A DNA stretch of 64,000 nt from UBA7236 sp964463165 (GTDB taxonomy: Bacteria; Bacteroidota; Bacteroidia; Chitinophagales; BACL12), in NCBI GenBank assembly GCA_964463165.1, contig CAYXBK010000007.1, forward strand, positions 62,001 to 126,000, read 5' to 3'. Position 1 is the stretch's first letter. Every line of letters starts with the position of its first letter. Position numbers and translations under genes: made by a program. Shown here piece after piece: positions 51,322-59,609 of the stretch. The notes below the pieces were generated by a model. The model was given only the letters and a program-made list of their open reading frames with translations. It was not told the origin of the DNA and ran no database searches.

Positions 51322-53709
51322 TTAATTCCTCAACGGTTTCCCTGTTTTCAAAATATGCTGCATGCGTTCCAACGTTTTCTTTTCTCCAAGTAATGATAAA
51401 AATGCTTCCCGTTCCAGGTCCAATAAATATTGTTCATTTACTTCAGTTGCCTGGCTCAGATCGCCACCGCATAAAACATAAGCGACTTTTTTGGCGATTT
51501 TTTCATCGTATTCAGAAATATATCCTGCCATACGCATCGATGCAATTCCAACATAAAAACTTCCAAGTGCAGATCTGCCGAGTACTTTAATATCGTTTCT
51601 TGGTTGAGGTTGTGTATATCCGTTTTCCGCAATTTCAAGCACAGCTTGTTTTGCTTCAGAAATTAATCTGTTTGAATTTGTAATTTCTTTGTCCAGGCCA
51701 TTGCGCAATATTCCCATTTCAAATGCCTCTCTTGCTGATGTTGCAACTTTACCTGTTGCAATATTCAAACTGATTTCCTGCAATACTGGAATTTCAATAT
51801 CGCCTTTTACATATTTATCTGATGCACGCAAAGCAAATTCCTTTGTGCCACCGCCGGCAGGAATTAATCCGGCACCAACTTCAACAAGGCCAATATAAGT
51901 TTCAGCTGCAGCAACGGCGATATCGCTGTGTAAAGTCATTTCGCATCCGCCGCCTAATGTTAAACCATGCGGTGCAAGTGCAACAGGAATACCGGAGAAG
52001 CGAACACGAGCAACGGTATTTTGAAACATGCGGATGGCCATATCAAGTTCATCAAATTCCTGTTCGATGGCGAGCATGAGCATCATCGCAATATTTGCAC
52101 CTGCAGAAAAATTCTGTGCTTCATTTCCGATCACAAGACCGCGATAATTTTTTTCAGCAATTTCAATTGATTTATTTATACCCTCCAGAATTTCGCTGCC
52201 GATCACATTCATTTTTGTATGAAATTCAAGATTTAAAATTCCATCACCGATATCGTGCAATGTTGCGCCTGCATTTTTCCAGACGGCTGGTTGTGTCCTG
52301 TAATTATCGAGTAAAATAAAAGCATCTGTTCCCGGGATCTGTAAATAGGATTTTGATGTTATATCGTAATATTTTCTTTTACCGCCTTCTGTTTTATAAA
52401 AAGATGTATTTCCTGCAGCGATCATTTCATATACCCAACCGGCTGGTTTTTCACCGGCAGCTTCCATGAGGGAAATAAATTTTTCAACACCAAGTAAATC
52501 CCATGTTTCAAAAGGCCCGAGTTCCCAACCGAAGCCGGCTTTAATTGCATCATCAATTTTATATAATTCATCTGCGATCTCAGGAATACGGAAAGAAATA
52601 TATTTAAATATTAAAACAGATACTTCGTTGTAGAATTGCGCAGCTTTATCATTCCCTGCGTGTAAAATTTTTATTCTTGATTTTAAATCATCAATTGGTT
52701 TTGCCGCATCGAGTGTTGCGAATTTTGATTTTGTAGATTTTTGATATTCGAGTGTTTGCAGATTGAGAGAAAGTATTTCTGATTCGCCTTTTTCGTTTTT
52801 TGTTTTTTTGAAAAATCCCTGTCCGGTTTTATCGCCGAGCCATTTATTTGAAATGAGATGATCAATATAGGAAGGTATTTTAAAAATTTCGCGGCTCTCA
52901 TCCTGGGGGCAATCATCAAATGTATTTTTAGCGACTTTTACAAGCGTATCAATTCCAACAACATCAGCCGTTCTGAATGTTGCAGATTTTGGCCGGCCAT
53001 ATACAGGCCCTGTCAGCAAATCAATTTCATCGATGGACAATTGCAATTTCTCCATTACTTTCAGAACTGCCATAATACTGAACACACCGATTCGGTTTGC
53101 AATAAAAGCCGGTGTGTCTTTACAGAGCACAGTTGTTTTCCCTAAAAAGCGATCTCCGTAATCCATTAAAAAATCTATAACGACCGAATCCGTTTTCGGA
53201 GAGGGAATGATCTCCAGTAATTTTAAATAGCGGGGCGGATTAAAAAAATGTGTACCGCAGAAATGTTTTTGAAAATCTTCAGTTCTGCCTTCTGCCATCA
53301 GGTGAATTGGTATACCCGATGTGTTTGATGTGATCAATGTTCCGGGTTTGCGCAACGCATCCACTTTTTCAAATAATTGTTTTTTGATTTCAAGATTTTC
53401 AATTACGACCTCAATGATCCAATCACATTCTTTTATTTTTTGCAGATCATCTTCAAAATTTCCAGTCGTGATTTTTTTCAGGACTTTTTGCGCATAAACA
53501 GGAGAGGGATTTTGCTTCACCGCCATTTGCAACGAATCGTTTACAAGCTTATTCCGCAATGCAGGTTTTGATTTTTCTTCTTCAGTCAATTGCATCGGAA
53601 TGATGTCCAGTAAAATTGTCTGCACGCCAATATTCGCAAAATGACATGCAATTCTGGAACCCATTACACCGGAACCAAGCACGGCAACTTTTCTAATAAT
53701 TCTGTTCAT
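51322..53709 (-). CDS. fadN: 3-Hydroxyacyl-CoA dehydrogenase / enoyl-CoA hydratase, FadN type
   Basis: The 795-residue bifunctional enzyme has the dehydrogenase first: NAD motif VLGSGVMGSRIACHFANIG, FFNPPRYLKLLEIIPSPKT, then the 3HCDH C-domain (FETWDLLGVEKFISLME). The hydratase follows (about 480-680; AQNFSAGANIAMMLML, HGLTLGGGCEMTLHSDIAVAA). This order and length match B. subtilis FadN (789), not E. coli FadB. With fadA and fadE it gives a complete beta-oxidation set. Its start is 55 bases after the TetR-type stop. Confidence 0.93.
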   Translation of the reverse strand: MNRIIRKVAVLGSGVMGSRIACHFANIGVQTILLDIIPMQLTEEEKSKPALRNKLVNDSLQMAVKQNPSPVYAQKVLKKITTGNFEDDLQKIKECDWIIEVVIENLEIKKQLFEKVDALRKPGTLITSNTSGIPIHLMAEGRTEDFQKHFCGTHFFNPPRYLKLLEIIPSPKTDSVVIDFLMDYGDRFLGKTTVLCKDTPAFIANRIGVFSIMAVLKVMEKLQLSIDEIDLLTGPVYGRPKSATFRTADVVGIDTLVKVAKNTFDDCPQDESREIFKIPSYIDHLISNKWLGDKTGQGFFKKTKNEKGESEILSLNLQTLEYQKSTKSKFATLDAAKPIDDLKSRIKILHAGNDKAAQFYNEVSVLIFKYISFRIPEIADELYKIDDAIKAGFGWELGPFETWDLLGVEKFISLMEAAGEKPAGWVYEMIAAGNTSFYKTEGGKRKYYDITSKSYLQIPGTDAFILLDNYRTQPAVWKNAGATLHDIGDGILNLEFHTKMNVIGSEILEGINKSIEIAEKNYRGLVIGNEAQNFSAGANIAMMLMLAIEQEFDELDMAIRMFQNTVARVRFSGIPVALAPHGLTLGGGCEMTLHSDIAVAAAETYIGLVEVGAGLIPAGGGTKEFALRASDKYVKGDIEIPVLQEISLNIATGKVATSAREAFEMGILRNGLDKEITNSNRLISEAKQAVLEIAENGYTQPQPRNDIKVLGRSALGSFYVGIASMRMAGYISEYDEKIAKKVAYVLCGGDLSQATEVNEQYLLDLEREAFLSLLGEKKTLERMQHILKTGKPLRN

Positions 53710-53746
53710 GTGTTTTTATTTTAATTAGCAAATCAACTAATTGGCA

Positions 53747-53764
53747 TCCCGATAGCTATCGGGA
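53747..53764. repeat. 18-bp palindrome TCCCGATAGCTATCGGGA
   Basis: This perfect palindrome sits in the 55-bp tetR-fadN gap, adjacent to the TetR stop codon. It would form a hairpin in the shared mRNA. The sequence is a familiar style of dispersed palindrome in Bacteroidota. Confidence 0.85.
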
Positions 53765-54349
53765 CTAATTAATCAACGCTTCTTTACTCGCTTTTTCAAA
53801 TTTTTCCATGATCATTTCATGCGCTTTCATTAAATATTCCTTATCGTCGTAAATGCGCATCATCATGGCAGCGCCTTCAATTGCACAAACACTTTCTCTT
53901 GCAAAAAACAGTGCCGATTTCTGTGAATACTGTTCACTGAAAATATGTGCAAGTGCATTTACCCAATCTTCAAAAAAATCTCTGATCGGTTGCCTGAATT
54001 CAGGTACTACATTATTTGTTTCCATGGCAATATTGGCCATTAAACATGCGCCTCCTCCGGTTGCAAAAACATCTATGCTTTTTTCACCGAGCAATTGCAG
54101 TTTTTGTTTTGCAGATAAGGATTTATCATAGGCAACGGAAAATACTTTCTCGCGGTAATAATCTTTGAGAAATTCGAGAACAGATTTCATCAGGTCTTCT
54201 TTCGAAGAGAAATAATGGTAAATGCTGCCCTTCAGCAGGCCACATGCATTCCCGATATCCGCCATTGTGGTTTTATGGTAGCCCTGGGCCCGGAATAATT
54301 TGAGTGCTTCAACTATAATCCCGGATTTGGTAATTTTTTTTACAGGCAT
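53765..54349 (-). CDS. TetR/AcrR family regulator of the fad cluster
   Basis: The 194-residue protein has a TetR helix-turn-helix near residues 20-50 (TTMADIGNACGLLKGSIYHYFSSKEDLMKSVL) and an all-helical C-terminal ligand domain with AFTQ-type effector pocket. It is first in a same-strand cluster with fadN, fadA and fadE, the position of FadR in B. subtilis. It probably represses beta-oxidation genes and is relieved by long-chain acyl-CoA; the ligand is inferred. A palindrome CAAACGTTTG lies 31 bases upstream. Confidence 0.9.
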   Translation of the reverse strand: MPVKKITKSGIIVEALKLFRAQGYHKTTMADIGNACGLLKGSIYHYFSSKEDLMKSVLEFLKDYYREKVFSVAYDKSLSAKQKLQLLGEKSIDVFATGGGACLMANIAMETNNVVPEFRQPIRDFFEDWVNALAHIFSEQYSQKSALFFARESVCAIEGAAMMMRIYDDKEYLMKAHEMIMEKFEKASKEALIN

Positions 54350-54379
54350 GATTCAAAGATAAATTTAAATTCATTCATA

Positions 54380-54392
54380 CCAAACGTTTGTT
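54380..54392. promoter_or_regulatory. Candidate TetR operator (CAAACGTTTG)
   Basis: A perfect 10-bp palindrome (54381-54390) extended by flanking bases to CCAAACGTTTGTTT lies upstream of the TetR-type gene, in the position of an autoregulatory operator. Confidence 0.55.
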
Positions 54393-54423
54393 TGATAAAA
54401 ATATTTCATCTCGTTTCGTGAAA

Positions 54424-54456
54424 TAAAAAAAGAGGCTGCTTTTAAAAACAGCCTCC
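54424..54456 (-). terminator. Rho-independent terminator of the lipocalin-like gene
   Basis: GAGGCTG (54432-54438) and CAGCCTC (54449-54455) form the stem, and on the minus strand it is followed by T7. It lies 26 bases after the stop at 54482. Confidence 0.85.
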
Positions 54457-54481
54457 TTATCAAAACCAAGCCTACTATGCT

Positions 54482-54898
54482 TTATAATTTGAGAAAATGC
54501 ACCTGGCTTGCACCCGAGGCATCGACCAACTGCATACCAACTTCCGACATATCAGCTATCATCCATGTCTGATTCAGAATGTCCATCTGATTGATTGTAA
54601 GGACAATCTCCTGATCATAAAATGCATCATTGCTGGGCTGGATCAGCCACGAACCTTCATAAATTTCAGCTCCAGTGCTTGCAGTTACCGTTCCGTCGTT
54701 CTTGAAAGTGAAGGTATAACTGGCAAACTGATCGGCTGTTCCACCGGCATTATCACCAAAGTAATTTACTTTCCAGGTGCCGGGAATAATTCCTTCCGCT
54801 TCGGTTATTGAAATATAATCCATCTGATCTCTCGTGCATGAAGTTGTTCCGATCAATGCGATTGCCAAAACCGCGATAACTAAACTTGTTCTTTTCAT
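54482..54898 (-). CDS. Small lipocalin-like lipoprotein
   Basis: The 138-residue protein has a lipobox (MKRTSLVIAVLAIALIGTTSC, Cys21) and a domain with GTWKVNYFGDN and YTFTFKNDGTVTASTGAEIYEGSWLI, the pattern of Bacteroidota lipocalin-like proteins. It would be anchored by lipid to a membrane. Ligand unknown. It forms its own transcription unit bounded by a strong terminator. Confidence 0.78.
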   Translation of the reverse strand: MKRTSLVIAVLAIALIGTTSCTRDQMDYISITEAEGIIPGTWKVNYFGDNAGGTADQFASYTFTFKNDGTVTASTGAEIYEGSWLIQPSNDAFYDQEIVLTINQMDILNQTWMIADMSEVGMQLVDASGASQVHFLKL

Positions 54899-55081
54899 AA
54901 TTCTTGATTTTTAATGTTTTTAAACTGATTACAATATCTAAACGCCCCCCGGTTTGTTCTGGTTGCATGAAAAAAGTGACAGATTTTACCCATTTCCAAG
55001 AAAATCTTATCTCAACAGGTCTATAAATAAAATCAGAAGTGACCCATCAGATCAATAAATAAATGTGGTGCTAAAAGGAAT

Positions 55082-56356
55082 TCAGAGAATATCAAAACCT
55101 ATATCCCTTCTGAAATAACGGGACGAAAAATAGATTCTTCCGGCATTGATATAACAATTTGTGAGTGCCTCATCGAGGGTATTTCCATAACTTGTGACAG
55201 CAAGTACTCTTCCGCCTGAAGTTACGAGTGTGTTGTTTTCGTCGAGCTTTGTGCCTGCATGAAAAATAAGCGCATTTTCGCAGTTTTCAATTCCGGTAAT
55301 GGGTTTACCTTTTTCAAATTCACCCGGGTAACCATGACTGGCTAAAATCACGGTTGCGCAAGTTCGCGGGTCAATAACGAGATGTTTTTCCGAAATATTG
55401 CCTGAGGTAACAGATTGAAATAAATCCAGGATATCATTTTTAATTCTTGGGAGGATAACTTGTGTTTCCGGATCGCCCATACGTGCGTTGTATTCGATCA
55501 GGAACGGCTCATCACCGCACTTAAAAAGTCCGAAGTATAAAAATCCTTTGTAAATAATTCCCTCATTTTTTAAACCCTCCATCGTAGGCCGAATGATTTT
55601 TTCTTCGACTTTTTCCATGAATTCCTTTGTGGCAAATGGCGGAGGAGAGATAGCGCCCATGCCGCCGGTATTTAATCCAGTATCACCGTCGCCGATTTTT
55701 TTATAATCTTTTGAAGGAGGCAGGATGAGATAATTATCGCCATCCGTCAGAATGATAACGGTTAATTCAATGCCTGTCAAAAATTCTTCAACAACAATTT
55801 TATTTCCTGCTTCGCCGAATTTTCCCTGCAGCATTAATTGCATTTCATGTATGGCCTCTTCATGTGTTTCACAAATCACAACGCCTTTACCCGCTGCAAG
55901 CCCGTCTGCTTTTAATACAACAGGTAATGCATGTGCCCGGAGATACTCTTTTGCGTTATTTATTTCAGCTGAAGAAAATTCTTTGTAAGCAGGTGTCGCA
56001 ACGCCATTCCGGAGCATGAATGCTTTTGCAAATGCTTTACTGCCTTCCATGCGTGCAGCTGATTTGTTTGGGCCGATCACCGGTATATGTTTTACGGTTT
56101 CATCATTTTCAAAAAAATCGACCACGCCTTTTACGAGCGGATCTTCCGGGCCAACAACCACCAGATCAATTTTATTACCGGCGCAAAATGCTGCGAGTGC
56201 AGGAAAATCGGTAGTGGCGATGGGAACGTTTTCGCCGTATTGCATAGTGCCAGGATTACCCGGAGCGATATATAATTTTTCACATTGCGGTGATTTGCTG
56301 ATCATCCATGCCTGTGCGTGTTCACGTCCACCAGCTCCGAGTAAGAGAATTTTCAT
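55082..56356 (-). CDS. purD: Phosphoribosylamine--glycine ligase
   Basis: The 424-residue ATP-grasp enzyme has the PurD order: LLLGAGGREHAQAWMISKS, VVVGPEDPLVKGVVDFF, KAFMLRNGVATPAYKEF, VLKADGLAAGKGVVIC, the DYKKIGDGDTGLNTGGMGA block and the YNARMGDPETQVILPR block. It makes glycinamide ribonucleotide, the second step of purine synthesis. It is not linked to purS (33069) in the window. Confidence 0.96.
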   Translation of the reverse strand: MKILLLGAGGREHAQAWMISKSPQCEKLYIAPGNPGTMQYGENVPIATTDFPALAAFCAGNKIDLVVVGPEDPLVKGVVDFFENDETVKHIPVIGPNKSAARMEGSKAFAKAFMLRNGVATPAYKEFSSAEINNAKEYLRAHALPVVLKADGLAAGKGVVICETHEEAIHEMQLMLQGKFGEAGNKIVVEEFLTGIELTVIILTDGDNYLILPPSKDYKKIGDGDTGLNTGGMGAISPPPFATKEFMEKVEEKIIRPTMEGLKNEGIIYKGFLYFGLFKCGDEPFLIEYNARMGDPETQVILPRIKNDILDLFQSVTSGNISEKHLVIDPRTCATVILASHGYPGEFEKGKPITGIENCENALIFHAGTKLDENNTLVTSGGRVLAVTSYGNTLDEALTNCYINAGRIYFSSRYFRRDIGFDIL

Positions 56357-56404
56357 AATGCAAATCTAACCCACGAATTCATTCGTCGCATATTACATTC
56401 TTCA

Positions 56405-56458
56405 TGACCCAGCCCACGATCCAGCCCACGACCCAGCCCACGACTTCAGTCGTGGGTT
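56405..56458. repeat. REP-like CCCACGACTTCAGTCGTGGG with tandem CCAGCCCACGA copies
   Basis: The perfect 20-bp palindrome CCCACGACTTCAGTCGTGGG (56437-56456) follows three tandem CCAGCCCACGA/C words. It shares the CCCACGACT core with 22482-22501. A second short word tract (CACTCATCACTCGCCACTCAC) touches the metF ATG. Confidence 0.8.
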
Positions 56459-56548
56459 TATATAACCATTCGCAGTTGAACGAATTTATTCGTTTGTTTA
56501 TGAATCCAATCGCATCATACAACCCACCGTCATTAAACCCCCACCATG

Positions 56549-56556
56549 TATATTTG
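56549..56556 (+). promoter_or_regulatory. Bacteroidota -7 box for metF
   Basis: An exact TATATTTG lies 59 bases before the ATG at 56616. I see no SAM or B12 riboswitch fold in the leader. Confidence 0.4.
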
Positions 56557-56615
56557 CAATTTAAATCAGAAAATTATTAAACCATAATAAAGGCACTCAT
56601 CACTCGCCACTCACA

Positions 56616-57569
56616 ATGAAAGTAACCGATCATCTCAATAAAGCCGACCGCACATTATTATCGTTTGAAATATTGCCTCCTTTAAAAGGCAAGAGTATTC
56701 AGAATATTCATGAGGTATTGGATCCATTAATGGAATTCAATCCTGCATTTATTAATGTAACATACCACCGCAGTGAATATATTTTTAAAAAGAGGGGAGA
56801 TGAAACATTTGATAAAGTATTTATCCGCAAACGTCCGGGCACGGTTGGAATTTGTGCGGCCATTCAATTTAAATATAAAGTGGATGCAGTGGCACATATT
56901 ATCTGCGGCGGATTTTCAAAAGAAGAAACGGAAGATGCTTTGATCGATTTAAGTTATTTGAGTATTGATAATGTTTTATTGTTGCGGGGGGATGCAAGTA
57001 AAAGTGAACGAGATTTTACCCCTGAACCCGGCGGGCATAAATATGCAAGTGATCTGGTAAAACAGGTGGTGAATATGAATCATGGAAGATATCTGGAAGA
57101 AGATTCCATTCAGGGATATAAAACAGATTTTAATATCGGTGTTGCGGGATATCCCGAAAAACATTTTGAAAGCCCGAATTTTAAAAGTGATTTAAAATAT
57201 TTAAAACAAAAAGTAGATGCGGGTGCAGATTATATCGTAACGCAAATGTTTTTTGACAATCAGAAATATTTTGATTTTGTGGACAGATGTCGTGCAGAAG
57301 GAATTACGGTTCCGATTATTCCCGGCATTAAACCCATTTCGTCTGCGACACAAATTCATACGATACCAAGAACATTTCATGTGGATATTCCCGATGCATT
57401 AAGTGATACGATTGAAAATTGTAAATCACCTGAAGAAATAAAAAAAGCCGGTGTGGAATGGTGCATTGAACAAAGCCGCGAACTCATAAAAAAAGGTGCA
57501 CCCTGTCTGCATTTTTATACGATGGGAAATGTGGATGCGATGCGAAAGATTGTAAAGGAAGTTTTTTAA
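56616..57569 (+). CDS. metF: Methylenetetrahydrofolate reductase
   Basis: The 317-residue TIM-barrel flavoprotein has SFEILPPLKGKS at the start, PAFINVTYHRSEY, DNVLLLRGDASKSE, GVAGYPEKHFESPNFKSDLKYLKQKVDAGADYIVTQMFFD and IIPGIKPISSATQI, the MTHFR family blocks. It reduces 5,10-methylene-THF to 5-methyl-THF for methionine synthesis. It ends before the second GTGAG palindrome cluster, convergent with the 57767 gene. Confidence 0.95.
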   Translation: MKVTDHLNKADRTLLSFEILPPLKGKSIQNIHEVLDPLMEFNPAFINVTYHRSEYIFKKRGDETFDKVFIRKRPGTVGICAAIQFKYKVDAVAHIICGGFSKEETEDALIDLSYLSIDNVLLLRGDASKSERDFTPEPGGHKYASDLVKQVVNMNHGRYLEEDSIQGYKTDFNIGVAGYPEKHFESPNFKSDLKYLKQKVDAGADYIVTQMFFDNQKYFDFVDRCRAEGITVPIIPGIKPISSATQIHTIPRTFHVDIPDALSDTIENCKSPEEIKKAGVEWCIEQSRELIKKGAPCLHFYTMGNVDAMRKIVKEVF

Positions 57570-57577
57570 AAAAATTC

Positions 57578-57764
57578 GTGAGGACCTCACGCTAAGTAAT
57601 GTATGGGCCTCGCTCTAATTGAACAATTGCTTTTCAAATAATACTCTCTTAGTGAGGTCCTCACGATTCGATGACGTGAGAACCTCACTCCAATTATTTT
57701 TTAAAATCTCACATCTGATTAAGACTTTTGATCTTTTATATTAAATACCAAGTGAGATCCTCAC
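57578..57764. repeat. Second cluster of GTGAGNNCNTCAC palindromes between convergent genes
   Basis: Four good copies occur: GTGAGGACCTCAC (57578-57590), GTGAGGTCCTCAC (57652-57664), GTGAGAACCTCAC (57676-57688) and GTGAGATCCTCAC (57752-57764). The first two are exact reverse complements of each other. A weaker GGGCCTCGCTC sits between. Same family as 2392-2549. Confidence 0.85.
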
Positions 57765-57766
57765 GA

Positions 57767-59599
57767 TTACTCTTTAATAAAACGAATCCCCTCTACTCCA
57801 TCTTCAGTTGTCATTTTCAAAAAATAAATTCCATTTGAAAAATGATCAATCGGAATTATAATATTTGAATTTGCAGATTGATTAAATATGTTCTGACCTC
57901 TTGCATCAAAAATTTCTATTTCAAAATTTCCTTCTAAACCAGTCTCAATAAATAATTGATCAGATGCCGGGTTCGGATAAATTTTTATTGCAGATTTAAT
58001 TTGTTGATTTAATTCAGATTGTAATTCATTTACAGCAAGAATTGCAATTGCTGTTGTATCTAAACATGGCGCATCTCCAACAATGCATCTGAAATTCTGA
58101 TTATTATTTGCAAGCGTAACATCTGAAATAAACAACGTATCATTATTTGAACCTGCATATTGACCTCCATCAATAATATTTTCCCAGCCTCCACCAAAAT
58201 CACTCTGCCATTGATAAGATATTGCAGTATCGGAATTAACAACATAAAAATATGCAGTGCTGTCTGTATTCACTTCCATATCCGCAGGCTGATTAATAAT
58301 TGAATCTGAGCAGATCACAAATTCAGATCCATATCTCGCCAAAGCAAAATCCATATTAATTCCATCAAAGGTCCAGCCGCCGGCCATTATTTTTCCATCC
58401 GGTTGCAGTGCTAATGAAAAAATAATATCATCCTGTGTTTCAAAATCTGTTCTTACAATTCCATTCTCTCCAAAAATCGTATCCAGACTTCCATCGGTAT
58501 TATATCTTGCCAAAGCAAAATCGCCATTCTCAATTCCAAATTTTGAATAACCACCGGCGACAATTTTTCCGTCTTCCTGTAAAACAATTGATTGAATTTG
58601 ATCCCATCCTTCACTTAATGCAGTCTTTACAATTCCGGTATCATTAAATGTTGAATCCAGTGTTCCGTTTGAATTATATCTCACCAAAGCAAAATCCATA
58701 TTCACATCTGCATCAACTCCCGCACTTCCTGCTGCAATTATTTTTCCATCTGTTTGAATGGCCATTGCATTTGCTTCTCTTGTATCGGTCGGGATATGTG
58801 TAATTAATTTTCCGTCTCCGCTGAATGAATCATCTAAGCTGCCATATGTTTGATAACGTGCAATTGCAAAATCATAGGAAACACCCGGTGAGGTATAATA
58901 TCCAACGGCGACAATTTTTCCGTCTTCCTGCACACCAACTGCATAAGCGCCGTCATTATTTGATCCGAAATTAGTTGTGTGTTTTCCGTCGCCGCTTAAT
59001 GTTGTATCAATGGTGCCGTCCGGATTAAATCTTGCCAGTGCAAAATCGCCAATCGTTCCGTTCCATGTAAATCCTGCCGCAAGAATTTTTTGATCAGGCT
59101 GAATTACAATCGAACGTATCACATCTATATAATGTGTGTTGATGGCGAATGTTACGATTCCATCTTCACCAAAACTGCTGTCTAATGTTCCGTCTGTATT
59201 ATAACGTGTTAAAGCAAATTCATTAAAATTTATAATATTATGAGTTGTTCCGCCGGCCACAATTTTTCCATCACCCTGAATGGCAACAGACCAGGCCGCA
59301 TCATAATCATCGCCAATCGGTGTAATTACAATTCCATCCTCACCGAAACTACTGTCCGGAATTCCGCTTGAAAGAAATCTTGCAACCACAAAATCATCAT
59401 TCAATCCATTAAAGGATTTGCCGGCAGCAACAATTTTTCCATCATCCTGAACAGCAATGGAATAAATTGCATCATCTCCGCTGCCAATCGCCATTATCAA
59501 TTTCCCATCCTCACTAAATGTGCTGTCTAACACACCGGGAGCCTGAGCGAATATAAATGCCGGTAAAAAGAAATAAAATAAACAGAATTTGATTTTCAT
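57767..59599 (-). CDS. Secreted delta-60 repeat protein with T9SS sorting domain (tandem gene 1 of 3)
   Basis: The 610-residue protein has a signal peptide (about 1-20, FIFAQAPG) and seven delta-60 repeats of about 55 residues (each with DGKI(V/I)A-G anchor, GDFALARYNTDG and TLDSSFGEDG), so probably a seven-bladed propeller. An Ig-like domain with SYQWQSDFGGGWENI follows at about 435-515, then a type A sorting domain (IYPNPASDQLFIET). Signal and C-terminal domain are close to those of the next two genes, but the repeats are of another family. Exported, ligand unknown. The upstream gene is 10 bases away. Confidence 0.88.
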   Translation of the reverse strand: MKIKFCLFYFFLPAFIFAQAPGVLDSTFSEDGKLIMAIGSGDDAIYSIAVQDDGKIVAAGKSFNGLNDDFVVARFLSSGIPDSSFGEDGIVITPIGDDYDAAWSVAIQGDGKIVAGGTTHNIINFNEFALTRYNTDGTLDSSFGEDGIVTFAINTHYIDVIRSIVIQPDQKILAAGFTWNGTIGDFALARFNPDGTIDTTLSGDGKHTTNFGSNNDGAYAVGVQEDGKIVAVGYYTSPGVSYDFAIARYQTYGSLDDSFSGDGKLITHIPTDTREANAMAIQTDGKIIAAGSAGVDADVNMDFALVRYNSNGTLDSTFNDTGIVKTALSEGWDQIQSIVLQEDGKIVAGGYSKFGIENGDFALARYNTDGSLDTIFGENGIVRTDFETQDDIIFSLALQPDGKIMAGGWTFDGINMDFALARYGSEFVICSDSIINQPADMEVNTDSTAYFYVVNSDTAISYQWQSDFGGGWENIIDGGQYAGSNNDTLFISDVTLANNNQNFRCIVGDAPCLDTTAIAILAVNELQSELNQQIKSAIKIYPNPASDQLFIETGLEGNFEIEIFDARGQNIFNQSANSNIIIPIDHFSNGIYFLKMTTEDGVEGIRFIKE

Positions 59600-59609
59600 G
59601 AATACGAAT

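Noticed and set aside
56460..56615. Riboswitch upstream of metF
   Set aside because: I looked for SAM or cobalamin conserved boxes and saw only a word repeat and a -7 box.
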